From the NCBI GenBank assembly GCA_964057225.1, contig OZ059894.1:17762476-17826475 (forward strand): a DNA stretch of 64,000 nucleotides, given 5' to 3'. Positions 1-12,559 of this stretch are shown piece after piece (positions within the stretch are counted from its first letter, which is position 1; each line of letters begins with the position of its first letter). A model generated the notes under the pieces. It ran no database searches. It saw only the letters and a program-made list of their open reading frames with translations, and was not told the origin of the DNA. Made by a program: the position numbers and the translations under genes. The DNA comes from Auanema rhodensis. Lineage: Eukaryota; Nematoda; Chromadorea; Rhabditida; Rhabditidae.

Positions 1-726
1 TTGTTAAAATAAATTTTTTTTTAAATGGTAGTGCATAAGTGAAATAAGCACCCCAGCTGGTTCGACATCTGCTCGATAAAGTTATTTCATTCCAGTTTCT
101 CTTTGAAAAATATGTTTTTCGGAATTCAAAACAATGAACTACTTTTTTGACAAAGCTAACACTCGAATTTTATTATCTAAACTAAGCTTATTCCAATTGG
201 CTTTTCAAACTTTTACTAATTCAAACAAATGATACATAATTTACGTGATAATTATTCACGTGAATATCACGTAAGGATGCGACTTTATTTGATTTAATTG
301 TAATCTTAATGAGTGGTTGTATATACATTTGTTAATGCTCGTGCATTCATTATGTAGTAAAGATTTTACTTTTCCTCTTTATTTCGTATGAAAAATCAAA
401 GTTTTGCTTTTTTGCAGCATTATTGTTTATTATTTTTCATTTTCATTATCATTATTTTGCTTCATCTTAATTAGAACAAGCATGAAATTATCATTTCTCT
501 TCTTATCCTATACGAACTATTCTCTTCTTTTTTTTTGTTTAAAATTGAATCAATGAGTATTTGATTCGTCAACTACATTCATGTATAATTATTATTTTTT
601 CAACTTTTGCTTCTATAGCAACATTTCAAGCAGTACAGTATTTATGAAAATATCATATAATTTCCGTTTGAAATAAAGAAAAATAACATTATGCTATCTA
701 AACTTCATAATTTTCCCTATTTACAG
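1..726. other. Left-edge non-coding DNA
   Basis: AT-rich sequence with many stops in all frames and no exon that I can chain to a gene. It ends in a TTACAG acceptor that abuts the ATG of the next gene. That acceptor could be a spliced-leader site, or the end of an intron whose first exon lies outside the window. Confidence 0.6.
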
Positions 727-2158
727 ATGAAAATGAATTCTGATACGTTGGATATCACTGATTTTAATTTTAATTTTGATTTGAATGACGATGAAAGGAA
801 TCGAAGTCTAATTGCAGCTATATATCGAAGTGTTCAAGATGGAAAGTAAGTATATTATATTAAAATAAATTATCATTAATCATAATATATTTCATTTTGT
901 ATTGATTTATAATACAAATAAACTAGAAAGTAATATTTTCACTTTATTCCTAAATAAGTATTAAGATGAATTATCTTTAATATAATTTTTAAAAATTTAT
1001 ATTTATTAATAGATTTCAATATTTTTCCTTTCAGTTTCATGGGTTTAATAGTTTTAACTGTAATTGTTTCCGTCATTGTTCTCGTTATTGTCATATGCTA
1101 TCTAATGATGCGATTTATGCATAGAGCTCTTAGTGGAAGTGAATCAAAAGGCCCATATTGTAAGTATTTTGGAACATTCTAAATCTTTTTTTGAGTAAAA
1201 TCATTTATTTTTAATATATTATACGAAAACTTTTATTTTGATTGAAATTCAAAACTTTGATCTTATCTATTCCGGATATACAGCGAAAACGTGAGAATAT
1301 TGCTCTGGGCTGTGCCCTGACCCATATGCCATGAAATATGAAATATTTTAGTGACTATTTGAAAAATATATCGAATCTAAACACTTTCCCACACCTTTTA
1401 TCCAAATTCTCTTTTAAATTTCAGCTTCGCCTTATTCAAATATGGTTATTCATTCCAAAAGAGTTTATGAGATTCAAGCGGAAGAAGGCTGCTTCTCAGG
1501 ATCAGAGTCAGAACCAACTGAACCTAAAGAACAACCGGCCACCCCAATAGCACCGAAAGAAGAGGAAAAATCACCAAGAGCTTCACTACGTCGACCCGAA
1601 ACTGGTGATTTAAGACAGATACGGACAGAAACTCCAGCAAATGATGATCCAAGGCAAATGATTAGAAAGAAAGAAAAAAAAGTGAGTGATATTTACATTT
1701 CCAACTGCCAAAAAAAATTTTTATTTACGAAAAATAAATAAAAAAAGATGAAAATGAACGGTGTAAATCAAATTACCGTAGCCTGAAGTAACTGGAAAAC
1801 GTTATCATCTGACGCAAAATTAACAAAAAATGAGCATTAGAGATCAGACTTCAACGAGATATTTTGTCAACAAATCTTTCATTTTGTGTACTCCTTTCTA
1901 TGTTTATTCTGACCTTTTAAAACTAGACCAATGATAGAAATTTATTTATAATAAAAAAAATCCTTTTTCTAAATATTTTCTATGAAAAAAAATTAAAAAT
2001 ATGGGAACTTTTGAATGGCTTTTGGACAATATTCTTATAAACTTCATGTACAGACATTGCTTTATAATAACTAAATATTCTTATTACAGCTTCACAAAGA
2101 TTCAGTTTGTGGATTCATGTTTCGACAACAGCATCAAAGTCTACCTAATATGGTTTAA
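727..2158 (+). CDS. Small single-pass membrane protein
   Basis: I do not recognise this family with confidence. Four exons (727-845, 1035-1159, 1425-1681, 2090-2158) join in phase into 189 residues. Residues 1-40 are acidic and lack a signal peptide. Residues about 41-64 (FMGLIVLTVIVSVIVLVIVICY) form one transmembrane segment. The rest is polar, rich in Pro, Glu and Lys, and ends near a basic KKEKK stretch. The small size, the single membrane span about 40 residues in, and a tyrosine-containing stretch just after the span resemble KCNE/MPS potassium-channel subunits in layout, but I see no decisive KCNE motif, so that is only a guess. The start is placed at the first ATG after a TTACAG acceptor; an upstream exon outside the window cannot be excluded. 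The final 23-codon exon is supported by its acceptor and stop alone. Confidence 0.65.
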
Positions 2159-4096
2159 CTTCGAAATAAACATATGTATATCATATGAATTATGAAAACT
2201 TTTAACATTAATATTTTTTCTTTAAAAAAGAAAAAATTTCGCGTGTGTCTTTCTCCAATTGTTTCTTATTTTAACGTAAAAATCAACTCAGATTATACAC
2301 GAACGATACAGTTAACAATTGGCAATTATTACGGATATTTTGTTGTATATTATGTTTTCACTCAAAAAAGTTTAATAGTTGTGCCTAAAAACATGTCTCT
2401 ATTTTTGTAAAAAAATAAAAATAAAGATTACAAGAATTAGAAGTTGTTTAAGCTATACATACATATTTATATATCAGTTACAAACAAAGTAAACTTTATA
2501 AAAAAACAAAAGGTTAAAACAATTGAAGAAGTGCATGTATAAGTGATCAGATTGAAGGATTTGCAACAGTTTTTAGAGATGAACGTAATTTTTTTGAGGT
2601 CGAATACTCAAGTGAAGGCACTTCACCTAACGTAACGTTTGTATTTCGTATCAGTGACGGAGTTTATTTGTAAAGCCTTACTTCATATATCCACCAACAT
2701 CTTGGTTTCCTCGAATTAATTAACAACTTTTCTCTTATTTCTCATTTATACTTCTAAACATTTTTACATTACTTTTGTTCATGAAAATAATAAACTATAT
2801 TAACCATATATAATGTATCCAAATGACCTGGTAAGAAACAAATGTTGGGATGATATCCTATAATCTGTCAACATCAAAACAAAATATTGTTTTTTTCTAA
2901 AGTGTGCTCTGTTGCCAATTATCCTTTCTAGAATTAAATAAAGCATAATTTCAAAGCATCATCATATCAGAAATATGTTTCAAATTTTAAAGACAGATAT
3001 GTTACTTTTATATTTTTCCAATTTTCCACAAAGTTTATATTTTTATGTTTTTGTGGCCTTTCATATGCGCTAGCACTCACAACTTGAATAGTACCCTTAG
3101 CTTGAGCTTAATGTTTCAGGAAAAGTTAAATTTACTTCTACATGTACGCTCAAAATAACGATGCCTGAGCTTTCTCTCATACTAGAGCCTAGGTAATCTA
3201 CGATCTTCCGCCTAATAATATTAATGGTTCAAACAATCCATTTCAGTTACTTCCCTTTGTCACCAATTGACTGAGTTAGTTTCCTTTTTCTAATTTCTGA
3301 ATTTTTCCCATAAACATAAAATCAGTTTGACTTATTCTAATACTGGGCGCGGTTATCACACACAGCCAATATGTCTTGAAATAGTTTTTGGCCTACCTCA
3401 AAATCCAAACATCTTTTGAATTTGGTGCCGGGCTACCTTTGGGGGGGGGGGGGGAGATCTACTGTGTTTTGTTTTATCGGCCTCGTTCGACATCTTTTGT
3501 TCATATTCTCTCTCATATTGTTAATATTTCTCATTTTACAGTATGATATTTTCTTGTTTTTGTGTGCTTTGATAAGGATTTATTGAGGGAATGGATGGAG
3601 ATATAGATGATGCTACGAATATTCGTAGCTGTTTTAAAACTTCTCCCACACATTGATCGTCTGATGATGATTACCGTCCACGACTACTACGCCAGCGACA
3701 ACGAGCCTATAAAAGCCCCATAGTAGTGAGGAGAGGCACTACCGAAGGACGTTAATTGAATTAGAAGATGGCGTGATCACACGTAGGCACTCTTCTCTTT
3801 CCTTCGGAATGATTATTCTATTGTTACATGAGTTAATACTGTATCCACCTCTGTCTATTTCGCTTCATTTACTTTTTGTGAAAATCTCTATAGGACATCA
3901 GTCATCGTCGTTTTTTTTTGTCCAGCTTTCCATTTACGTCGAGTCTTTATATCTTCGAACTTTATGACTTCGGCCCCTGTAGAATGCACCTCTTTATTTT
4001 CAAGGCTATACATTTTGTTCTTGCCGATTTTCCACGTTGTTCCTTTTGTTTTTTCTTTAATTTCATTCAAATATTCATATTTTATATATTCAGGAC
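2159..4096. other. Intergenic region with a G14 tract
   Basis: AT-rich spacer between two plus-strand genes. It contains an uninterrupted run of 14 G at 3441-3454. Positions 3590-4090 are less AT-rich and pyrimidine-rich on the plus strand, ending in TATATTCAG at 4093, three bases before the next ATG, as expected for a spliced-leader acceptor. I see no supported exon; short open frames here lack splice support and similarity. Confidence 0.6.
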
Positions 4097-5401
4097 ATGT
4101 TTGTTCGTTGTGCCTCTCTCTTGTGGTTACTGTCCCTTGTGCCTTGGGCAAATTCTCTTCAATTTGAGGATTGGCACTGTGGGGCCGAAGAGGCTTCCCG
4201 TAACATCTCTTATCAGACAATTATGGAGGAATGCCCTTCTTTTGCCGGTAGGTCCACTTTAGCACTTCCTTGATATGTTACCGAGCTCTGTTCACCGCAG
4301 TTGATCTTTGAGCTTTCTCAACCTGTTAAATTAGAGTATCTATTACTTTCGTGTGACGTACGAGAAAAAGTGTCAGATGTTTTGTTTTGAGTTAATGTTT
4401 GCAGCTTTTTTGAAAACTTTCTTAAAAATATCTGTCTTTGGCAAAATGTTGTATGATTTAGTCGAGTTGAATCATTGTTGTGTTGTACACGATGATTGCT
4501 ATGTTAAACAGTTTGGTCAAGGAAAATGTGATGACGATTTCTGTGAATGTAACAAGGTTTACATTAAATATCAAGATATTTTGTTCATTCTTATATTATC
4601 AGAGAGTATTGAATCGAACAGGTGGTCAAAAGTGTCAAAGTCATGCCAGTATGGTTTGTATCTTAATGCCTTTCTTTGGTATGGCAGCCTATGAAGCTAG
4701 CGTAAATTACACAGGTTTTTTGAAATTAATTATGAATATTAAATCAATTTTCATTAATTTAGAGCCAGAAGATTTGCCTAAGTACATCCCTAATTGGCCT
4801 GTTCTATCTACAGAGTATTCTACTCTATATGACGATTGTCCGCAAGTAAACAGTAGGTTTTTAATGTTCGAATTTCATTAAAAAATTTTGATTTACACTT
4901 TATTTTTGTCAAATTCAGGCACTATTGCCTCGTGTTCAATTCAACTTGATGAATGTGAATATGGTATTATTGAATGTGCTGAGCAGTTGTGTTATTGCTT
5001 GAATAACGCTTATATGTAAGTTTTAAAGCTTAGAGTTATAATGTAAAAATAGTTTATCACAACTTAATGATTTTCAGAGTTGATAACTCAACATCTTGTC
5101 TGTCATCTACTTCGAATATATGTTCTGTAGTCATACGGGGTATTATCTCTATTTTCCATGATTCATATTCCAAACTATTTTCAGAAAGCCACAATCTTTT
5201 CAGTCTACGCTTTAGAGTTCGAAAGTCAATCGTTATTATTATGGTAAAAATATATAATTTTTCTCATAAGACATCTGACATTAATTTTCTTTTTAGTCTG
5301 CTTTCACGATGTTGTGTGTTGTATTCTTAGTTGGTTACGGAATCATGTTAAGGATCAGGAAAATCAGTTTTGCAAGTGAATTCAAATATACAGCCGTTTG
5401 A
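4097..5401 (+). CDS. Secreted phospholipase A2-like protein with C-terminal membrane anchor
   Basis: Seven exons (4097-4247, 4405-4556, 4603-4714, 4763-4852, 4919-5015, 5078-5243, 5297-5401) join in phase to 290 residues. Residues 1-20 (MFVRCASLLWLLSLVPWANS) form a typical signal peptide. Residues 75-82 read CCVVHDDC, which fits the PLA2 histidine active-site signature with His79-Asp80; CDDDFCEC follows, as in nematode PLA2-like proteins. The enzyme family hydrolyses the sn-2 ester of phospholipids in the secretory pathway or outside the cell. The usual glycine-rich calcium loop upstream of the CC motif is not recognisable, so catalysis is uncertain. A second Cys-rich segment (about 190-230) and a hydrophobic segment at 257-278 followed by RIRK suggest a type I membrane protein. 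The ATG follows an ATTCAG acceptor by three bases. Exons 6-7 are the least certain part. Confidence 0.82.
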
Positions 5402-5924
5402 AAAGTTCCATTGTCTCTGCTCAAAAAGTAACTGAAATAATATAATTTTTTTATATTTATTTTGCCTTTCGTAAAGCGGATACTGATCTCTAAATGTTTT
5501 CATGATAGAAGTCTTAAAAAACTTTAACCGTGATTAATATCTATATCTGCTTCTCCATAATATTACTTTTTTCGGGATTTTCTAAGAAAAAAACATTTAT
5601 GTGATGATTTAATGTGATATGATCGATTTGTATTCTCTTAACTTCTTTGATCTTCTCCATATCTAAAGCTTAAGTTTTGATTCCCTCGTCTCTTATGCAT
5701 TCGTCGGAAAAGATTAATTCTTCTTTTTCTTATATTTTTTGGTTTTCTAGCTCATCCTTTTCCATCTTTTAACTTAGTTTGCATTACTGTTTCATATGCT
5801 ATTGACTTCTCGTAATAATTCTTCATAGATCCTTTTGTATTTGTGTTAATAAAAAATTTTTTTTCCTTGTTTTCCATATTTATTTACAAATAGTGATGGA
5901 ATTTTCGACAACACTTTAGAAGCT
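5402..5924. other. Convergent intergenic region
   Basis: Shared 3' region between the plus-strand PLA2-like gene and the minus-strand globin gene. It is AT-rich and T-rich, with no further exon that I can support. Confidence 0.6.
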
Positions 5925-8900
5925 TCATACATGTACAGATCGCTTTGAAAACCCTGCGTCCAAGGCCGAAGGAGGAGCAATAAGGCCCAAACTATCAAGA
6001 CCAAGTTTGCTCATCTCCGATTTGATCATTCGCTCTAATTCGTATCCTAATTTTATCTTAAAAAGGTCATAAATTAGAAAAAACTTCTATCTATATATAG
6101 CGTACCTGATTAGCAAGAAAGGCCGACAATGCAATCCAGGCTTCAGCTGTTATAGGACAAAGACTCTGGAAAAAAAAACAATGAAGTGAAATAATTAAGT
6201 AAAAGTAGAAGAAACGTAGTTTTCTTTTTTTGAAATTAATTGGAATAACAAGTATAGAATATGTCGGATTTTGTATAGTTTTTAAAAATACCTTATGGTC
6301 TCGGCAGTTCAGAGAAGCACAAGAGTTACAGGATTTCTGGGGTGAGCAGCAGCTTCCAGATGTGGAATGCTCTGAATGATTATGGTGATGATGATGATGG
6401 TGATGGTGATGATGATGATTCTGCTGCTGTTGATGTTGATGGCGATGATGTTGTTCATGTTCTTGCTTGGTTTCTTCAAGCAAAGTTTCCATTTGACTTT
6501 CACTATTTCGACTAACAATCGTTCGTTCGTGAGAAATCATATCACTACTCGATGCACATAATCTCTGTAATCGAACCATTAATTTATCGAGAAAACTATT
6601 TTCTTCAACACAATCAGGGTGTTAATACTCGACTTAGAACTTACCAACGAAGATTTTTCAGAATCCAAGCCACTTGTAGAATTGTCTCCCACATCTAGAC
6701 GACATTGTGTCTTCTATAATGAATCGAAATCAGCTTTTGATGACATTTGTACCGAATTTCTAATATTTGCAGTTCAAACAAATAACCTTTTTTCCAACAT
6801 CTGACAAATATCTCACCTCTATTTCCAAATGATCAGCTTCTTGTAGGTTTGCTGCTGCCCTATTCAATGAGTTTGCTAGACGCTCGAAGTAGAGAGCAGA
6901 TACACGTTTTGAGTTTGTTGCATATGATGCTCCAAAATCCCTTGAAAGCATATGATTTAGTATGAATTTGCTTTTTTTGGTGAAAACCTTAGTACATCAC
7001 ACGCAGCTGATGGATCTCGTAGCCGTCTCATACATTCAACCAAAGCTGTATTGAATCTCTAGAACATAACAAGAATTATAAATGTAAAAAAACAAACAAA
7101 AAGCCAAAACAGTTTGGTTTAGAGTCAATAATTCTTTCCATGAACTTTAAATTTTTAATTTATAACAGAAAAAGTTGTTATAAGTTTGTATTTTCATATA
7201 CTTCCTTGTTCATATGTGTTATGTTTATATATTTAAATATTCGAGCATTTTGAACTTTTTATCAAATGCGTTCATATAAGTTGAAAGTATTCTTTAACTT
7301 CCTCCCTCTCATTCATGCCGTGATATGTAGCTAAAATCAGATCCCATGGGATTGTGCTACTTGATTTATGCTTTGCTCACTGTTTTGTCTTAAATTCCCA
7401 TTCTTTTTCTTTTTTTCCTCTGATCTGTATGTTTTTATGACCACAAGCAATGAATGCATTCAATAGTTATTGACCTCAGATAATTTCGTGAAGCTCATGA
7501 ACTAAGCTTTAAAGGCACAAAATATGGAAACAAACGACTTTTTATAAGAATATTTTTCAACTTGAAGACATGTATATGTTACAATTTTCAAGAAAAAAAA
7601 ATTGAAAAATTTGAGTATTTTTTTGTTTAAAACATGATCAATAAGATAGCCAATTTTGTTCAATTCAAATATTTCATTTAAATATAATTCTATAGTTGCT
7701 AAAGTTTTGCAAAGCAGAAACTTGAAATAACAGAGCAGCAGGTCAAATGTTTAGAAAACCTCCTACGTTTTTCTATTTTGAACAAAACAGACGAAAAAAA
7801 AGCAAAATACTATGATGATAAGATTGTGGTTAACAAAGATCAACGGATTCTTCATCTCTTGTTTTTGAATCATTATGAAAATATTTCGTTGTCCTCCTAC
7901 ATCGTTTACAATATGCCTTGAGGGCGTTTATAGATAATGAAGCCAGATTAGAAAAATATGCAACAATTCTGTGTATGCCAGTTAGTCATGTTCCGAATAC
8001 AACCGTTTCCACTCGCATCCGTTATGTAAAAATGGCGAACGGGGAAAAGAAAGTGTCTTTCACGTAACGTCAAAGTCATGTAACATTTGAATATTCAAAT
8101 ATTTTTTTGGCATATAAACTACGATAACTATATTTGAAAGTATAAACAAAATATTTTATAGTTATAAGAGCTTATAATCAATTTTCATGACAAAAAAACA
8201 TAAAGTTTGAAAGTTGTTAATGTTACTACGTTAACCCATTTTGAAAGATTAACGACTAGCTTTTTGTCAAATTTCAAAGAAAAAAAACATTTGTTTAAAA
8301 TACCTGAACGTGAATTTTGAAGTTGATATGATTCATCCAGTTCGGTTCATCCTTGAGATCAATATAGGATAGATATTGTGGATTTTCTTGGAAGACCGTT
8401 TCAAACATTAGTCGTCCAATTTCATAGACAGTACCTAAATATGGTAAAACATATTAATTATTCTTTAATATATAATTATAATTTTATTAATTTTAAAATG
8501 TTTTTTAATCAGTTTTTAAATATAAAGTTGACAACCTCGATCCATTCGATTCCATTTTCGAGTAAGCAAAGCTTTTTGATGTAACGTCAAGCCCGTTGTC
8601 ATACAAACAGCTTTGCGCGATGCTCTGCAAAAATGAAAATCTTTCAGTTCGTTTAGAAGTAGAAAGTGAAGTGAAACTTAAAAATAATATTTTAATCTCA
8701 AAGATCTATAGAAATTAAATAAATGTTTAAGAAAATGAATGATGTATTACCTATCTCTAACTCGGCATGTTTTAGAGCGTCGGAATGGTTCACCTGGTCC
8801 TGTCTGTTCATTTCGTCTAAAAAAACAGAATTTTCAACTGTTATTAATTAATTTTTTTATTATTTAAATGTTAAAAGTATAAATCATTGACATCATGTTG

Positions 8901-9497
8901 TTATCTATTGAATAACAAATTATAAGTTGTTTGATTGCATGTTACATATCTTTAAATCAGTTTTTAATCTTAAGTTTAACTTTCAATTTTCGTTTGTAAC
9001 ATGTTTGAAGAAACGAAAATGATTACTCATAAGTTCACCATATCATGTTACATACTTTACAGAGGATACGGTACATGAGGTGATCGGATGATATCATCTA
9101 GGGTCAAATCTTCAGTTTTTTCTTGAATTCTCATCACGTGATTTGTGGTTTATGATCTCAATGCAAAAATGACAAGCATTTGTCAGATATAACCAAAGAA
9201 AATCCTTTTTTCACCATCTTGATCTCAAACTTTCGAATGTACAAGCTCTCTGTCAAACACATGGAAACACGTGTCATCTGAGCGATTGTAATTGATTAAG
9301 AGAAGTAATGCAGCATTTTTGAAATTCTTTACACTCGCCGAAATTAATGAAAACTTGTGAGAAGAAACTTTAAAATGTCACCTTGTTGAGCCACTTCGTC
9401 GTGATAATATAGGAGATTGTGAATGATTTCGACGAGGAGGTGTTTTCATGGATCCCGATCGTGAGATTGAGGAATCGACGGATTCAGAATTTCCCAT
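5925..9497 (-). CDS. Globin-domain protein with MGN start and His-rich insertion
   Basis: Ten exons (9497-9382, 8816-8751, 8624-8536, 8434-8304, 7058-6988, 6940-6817, 6713-6645, 6564-6292, 6165-6106, 6056-5925) join in phase to 376 residues. The start MGNSES fits an N-myristoylation signal, suggesting membrane attachment. A globin fold begins near residue 70 (helix A LTLHQKALLTRKW) and continues through the B/C region (YEIGRLMFETVFQENPQYL) and an E-helix-like FKIHVQRF with His132. At the F helix the sequence is LRDFGASYA, putting Tyr164 where the heme-binding proximal His normally sits. Between the G-like helix and the H-like helix (AEAWIALSAFLANQIKLG) lies a roughly 115-residue insertion with Gln-rich and His-rich runs, including 12 His in a row at residues 272-283. 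Nematodes carry large families of such neuronal globins; I cannot assign a member. Introns 1 and 4 exceed 500 bp, the rest are short. Confidence 0.8.
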
Positions 9498-11543
9498 ATT
9501 TAGTTGGGTTTGAAGAATACACAATGAGATAAATACAGAATGAGTCGTGGCCTACTCTATGTGGAGCTGAAAAGAGAAACGAATAACTTTATGATGATGA
9601 ACTGACGATGAACGATGCGAATGATAACAGGAGAAGACTGAGCTGTGGTAAACGAGAATTTTAACTTGAAGAATAAGAGTTCAGAGAAGAAGCTATAGAA
9701 AAGAGAAACAAAGAGCAATAATAAGAAAATGATAAAACTGTGTTGTTAGCGGAGGACATTTCGCGATGAAGGCTATGTTTCTGAAATTCCGGGAGGTCAA
9801 GATATCCATATTATGAAATTATTCCCTTAGGACATTTCATTCCGACATTTCGTTGCTGACAAAATATGGTTTCGAAAAAGAGCATCACGTCGATAAGCTG
9901 AACACAGAGTATGAGAGAAAAATCTGGATTGGTGACGGGATTGCCACATAGAACTAAGAAAATCTTACACACCCTCCTCTTGTGGCTCAGTCCTAGTGTG
10001 GCATGCTTGCAGGGAATCCGTCGGGATTACTTCGGAAAACAACAAGTTTTTCTCTGTATCTCTCTGTTTCAAAACGTAAAAGAAATGTTCGGCTGGTTTA
10101 CTTAGTAATGTTTTTGGACTAGAAAAGAGCGCAAAGAGAAACAAAAAGGATAATTAGGAGAATAGAATAAAGAAAAAGCTTGAGCAACAATGGTGATGAC
10201 GACGGCACAGATTAAATCTGTGAATTAAAGTATCTAATGAAATAGAGAATTAAATAAAAGTTGTTGGAATTGGTTGAAAGCATGTGTGTTTATTAAATTA
10301 AAAAAACTTTGAATGTATACTAGATATCTCATAATATCTAATAATTTAGAATAATTTAAAGGAGAAATATGTGAACTCATTATCACAGTTTGAGAGAAAG
10401 AGTGAGGGAAAGGTGGGAGATCACAACATGAATGCAAGAGAAAACAATGAAATGAAATGAAGGTGGATAACGTGAGAGAGAGAGAACAAGGGGCTGTAAA
10501 AACCAGAAGGAAGAAAAATAGAAAAGAATGAGCAAGCTAACCTTCGTTGCTCCCCCCCCCCACCTCGGGTCCAGGCAAGTGGCACGATGATGACAGGTGA
10601 AGCAGCTGTTATGAAAACGAAAAAAAACTATGCAAGATCATATTGCGGACATGTCTGACTTGGATTTATCTGTTCCCTCTCTCTCTTCATTTCTCTCTAT
10701 CCCTCTCTCTTCATTCCTTACTTTCCATTTCTCTCCATTTCTTTTGTAATCTCTACCTCTGATACTCACTTCATGTATCTCTCTACCTATGAACGAATGA
10801 TCTCACCCTTTTGCTCTTTCTCCAGTTTCAATTTCAAACTGTTCCGTCCGTTCAAGCATTCATTTTGAACACAAACTTTTTCTTTGTAGAACAAGAGAAA
10901 TTACAAAAAAAAGATTATAAGTAACTGCTCAGAAGCTAAACAACAATTTTTATTTTTTTTTTAATAAAAAAAATATGAAACTATATATACATACATACAT
11001 CGTCATGTTTTCTTTTAAAATTATGTACTTTTTAGATGATTGTGAAACAAAAAAAATTAAAATTAGACATATGACAAGAAAGGGAAAATCATACTTGTCA
11101 CTGTCAGTTTTACTAAATGTATGAAAATAAATAAAAATTTTTAAAAACACTTTGAAGAAGGGTTATGAATAGTGAAAACAATATAGCTTAAACTATTATA
11201 TATGTATATACTATATGTATACATACATACATGTATTTCTTTATCTTTTCTTCTTTTTTTTTACTTTTTTGTACTCAAGTTTACAATTAAAGTTCAAAGT
11301 TTCAATTATGATTTTACATGTTTGTTAGATTAGATGTAATTTATTTGATCGTTATAACATCTTAATGAATGAATAATACAAACTATAATAGCAAAATTAA
11401 CCATATGAAAGAAAAATTTGTATTTTCTCAAGGTTATAAATCAGAATGTACTAAATTAAGAAATAAAAATGATAGTTATCTTAAATGTCCTTGAATGAAT
11501 ATGCTTGATTAAGTTTGTTAAAGTTTCTTTGAATAAAAATTAA
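9498..11543. other. Upstream region of the globin gene
   Basis: About 2 kb with no supported exon. It probably contains the 5' flank of the minus-strand globin gene. It has a C10 run at 10552-10561, a pyrimidine-rich stretch (TCTC type) at about 10675-10765, and short ATAC/TATG repeats at about 10985-11235. Short open frames here look random. Confidence 0.55.
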
Positions 11544-12218
11544 AAATTAAAATGTTTTACTTTCACATTGTGATTGAACTTTCTTTTTAAACTTCTGTAC
11601 AAATAGCTTCCCTTGGGTGACCTTTCAGACCAATAACGAGTTCAAGAAGACTAACACAATTCTTCCAGATAATACTTTCTATCAGCTCTTCTTTTCCTCT
11701 TTTTCACTATTTTTTTCCTTTTCCAGCAATTTTATGAGTAAAAGCTCGATAAATCTCCCGAGATTGTCTAGTCCAACCTACAGAAATATGTGAGGATATC
11801 TTCACTTCCTTAGATTTCAAAGTCTGCATTCTAGCAGAATTCTAAGAGTCTAAAGCTTTACTTTGCACTTCTCATTGATATTGCGGAAGTATTTTATCAA
11901 ATATTAGAACTATAAACGCTAAGACACCTTACACCCTATTCAGCAAATCCAGCATTTCAAGCATTTTTCCAAATCAAAATGATAATTTTCCTCAGTTTAA
12001 GCATTTTTTAATTTTGAGGTGTTTAGGATGACAGAGAGTTTAAAACATTTTTCACCCAAAATAGAGTATTTTCCATCAATTTTTGTTTTTTTATGTGTTT
12101 TCATTTAATTATTGTTCTAATATTATTTTAATTTGCTCAATTTGCTCTTAAAAAGTTCAAAATTTCAGGATTTCAACGATTGTCTCATATACGAGTCATC
12201 ATTTGTGCTTTACTTTAG
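11544..12218 (+). repeat. Left terminal inverted repeat (675 bp)
   Basis: Reads the same as the reverse complement of 13912-14586 with only scattered substitutions in the parts I aligned, for example T/C near 12022 and G/A near 12194. It begins AAATTAAAATGTTTTACTTT and ends with TGCTTTACTTTAG, after which the two copies diverge at once. It has no coding potential. Confidence 0.92.
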
Positions 12219-12559
12219 ATGTCAATTTATGCTGATTTTGAATGCAACAATAAAAAAATCTCGAGAAGAAATATATTGAGTTTAAAAGGAGAAAAGAGAA
12301 CCAAAAATATGACAAAGCATATTCCATCAAGATATATGTATGATTGTAGTTGATTCTTCTACTAAACTAATTTATGAAGTTCTATATAGGTCCTGGTGAA
12401 GATCCATAATTGAACACTTAAAGAACAGGAAATTATAGACTTTAAAAATTGAATGAAATGTCTCATTTGTGATGTTAGTTTTGAATAATTCAAAGAACAT
12501 AAGAATTCAAAATGATGAGAAATAAAGGTGTCAAGAAGAGAATTGAAATTCAAAAATAT

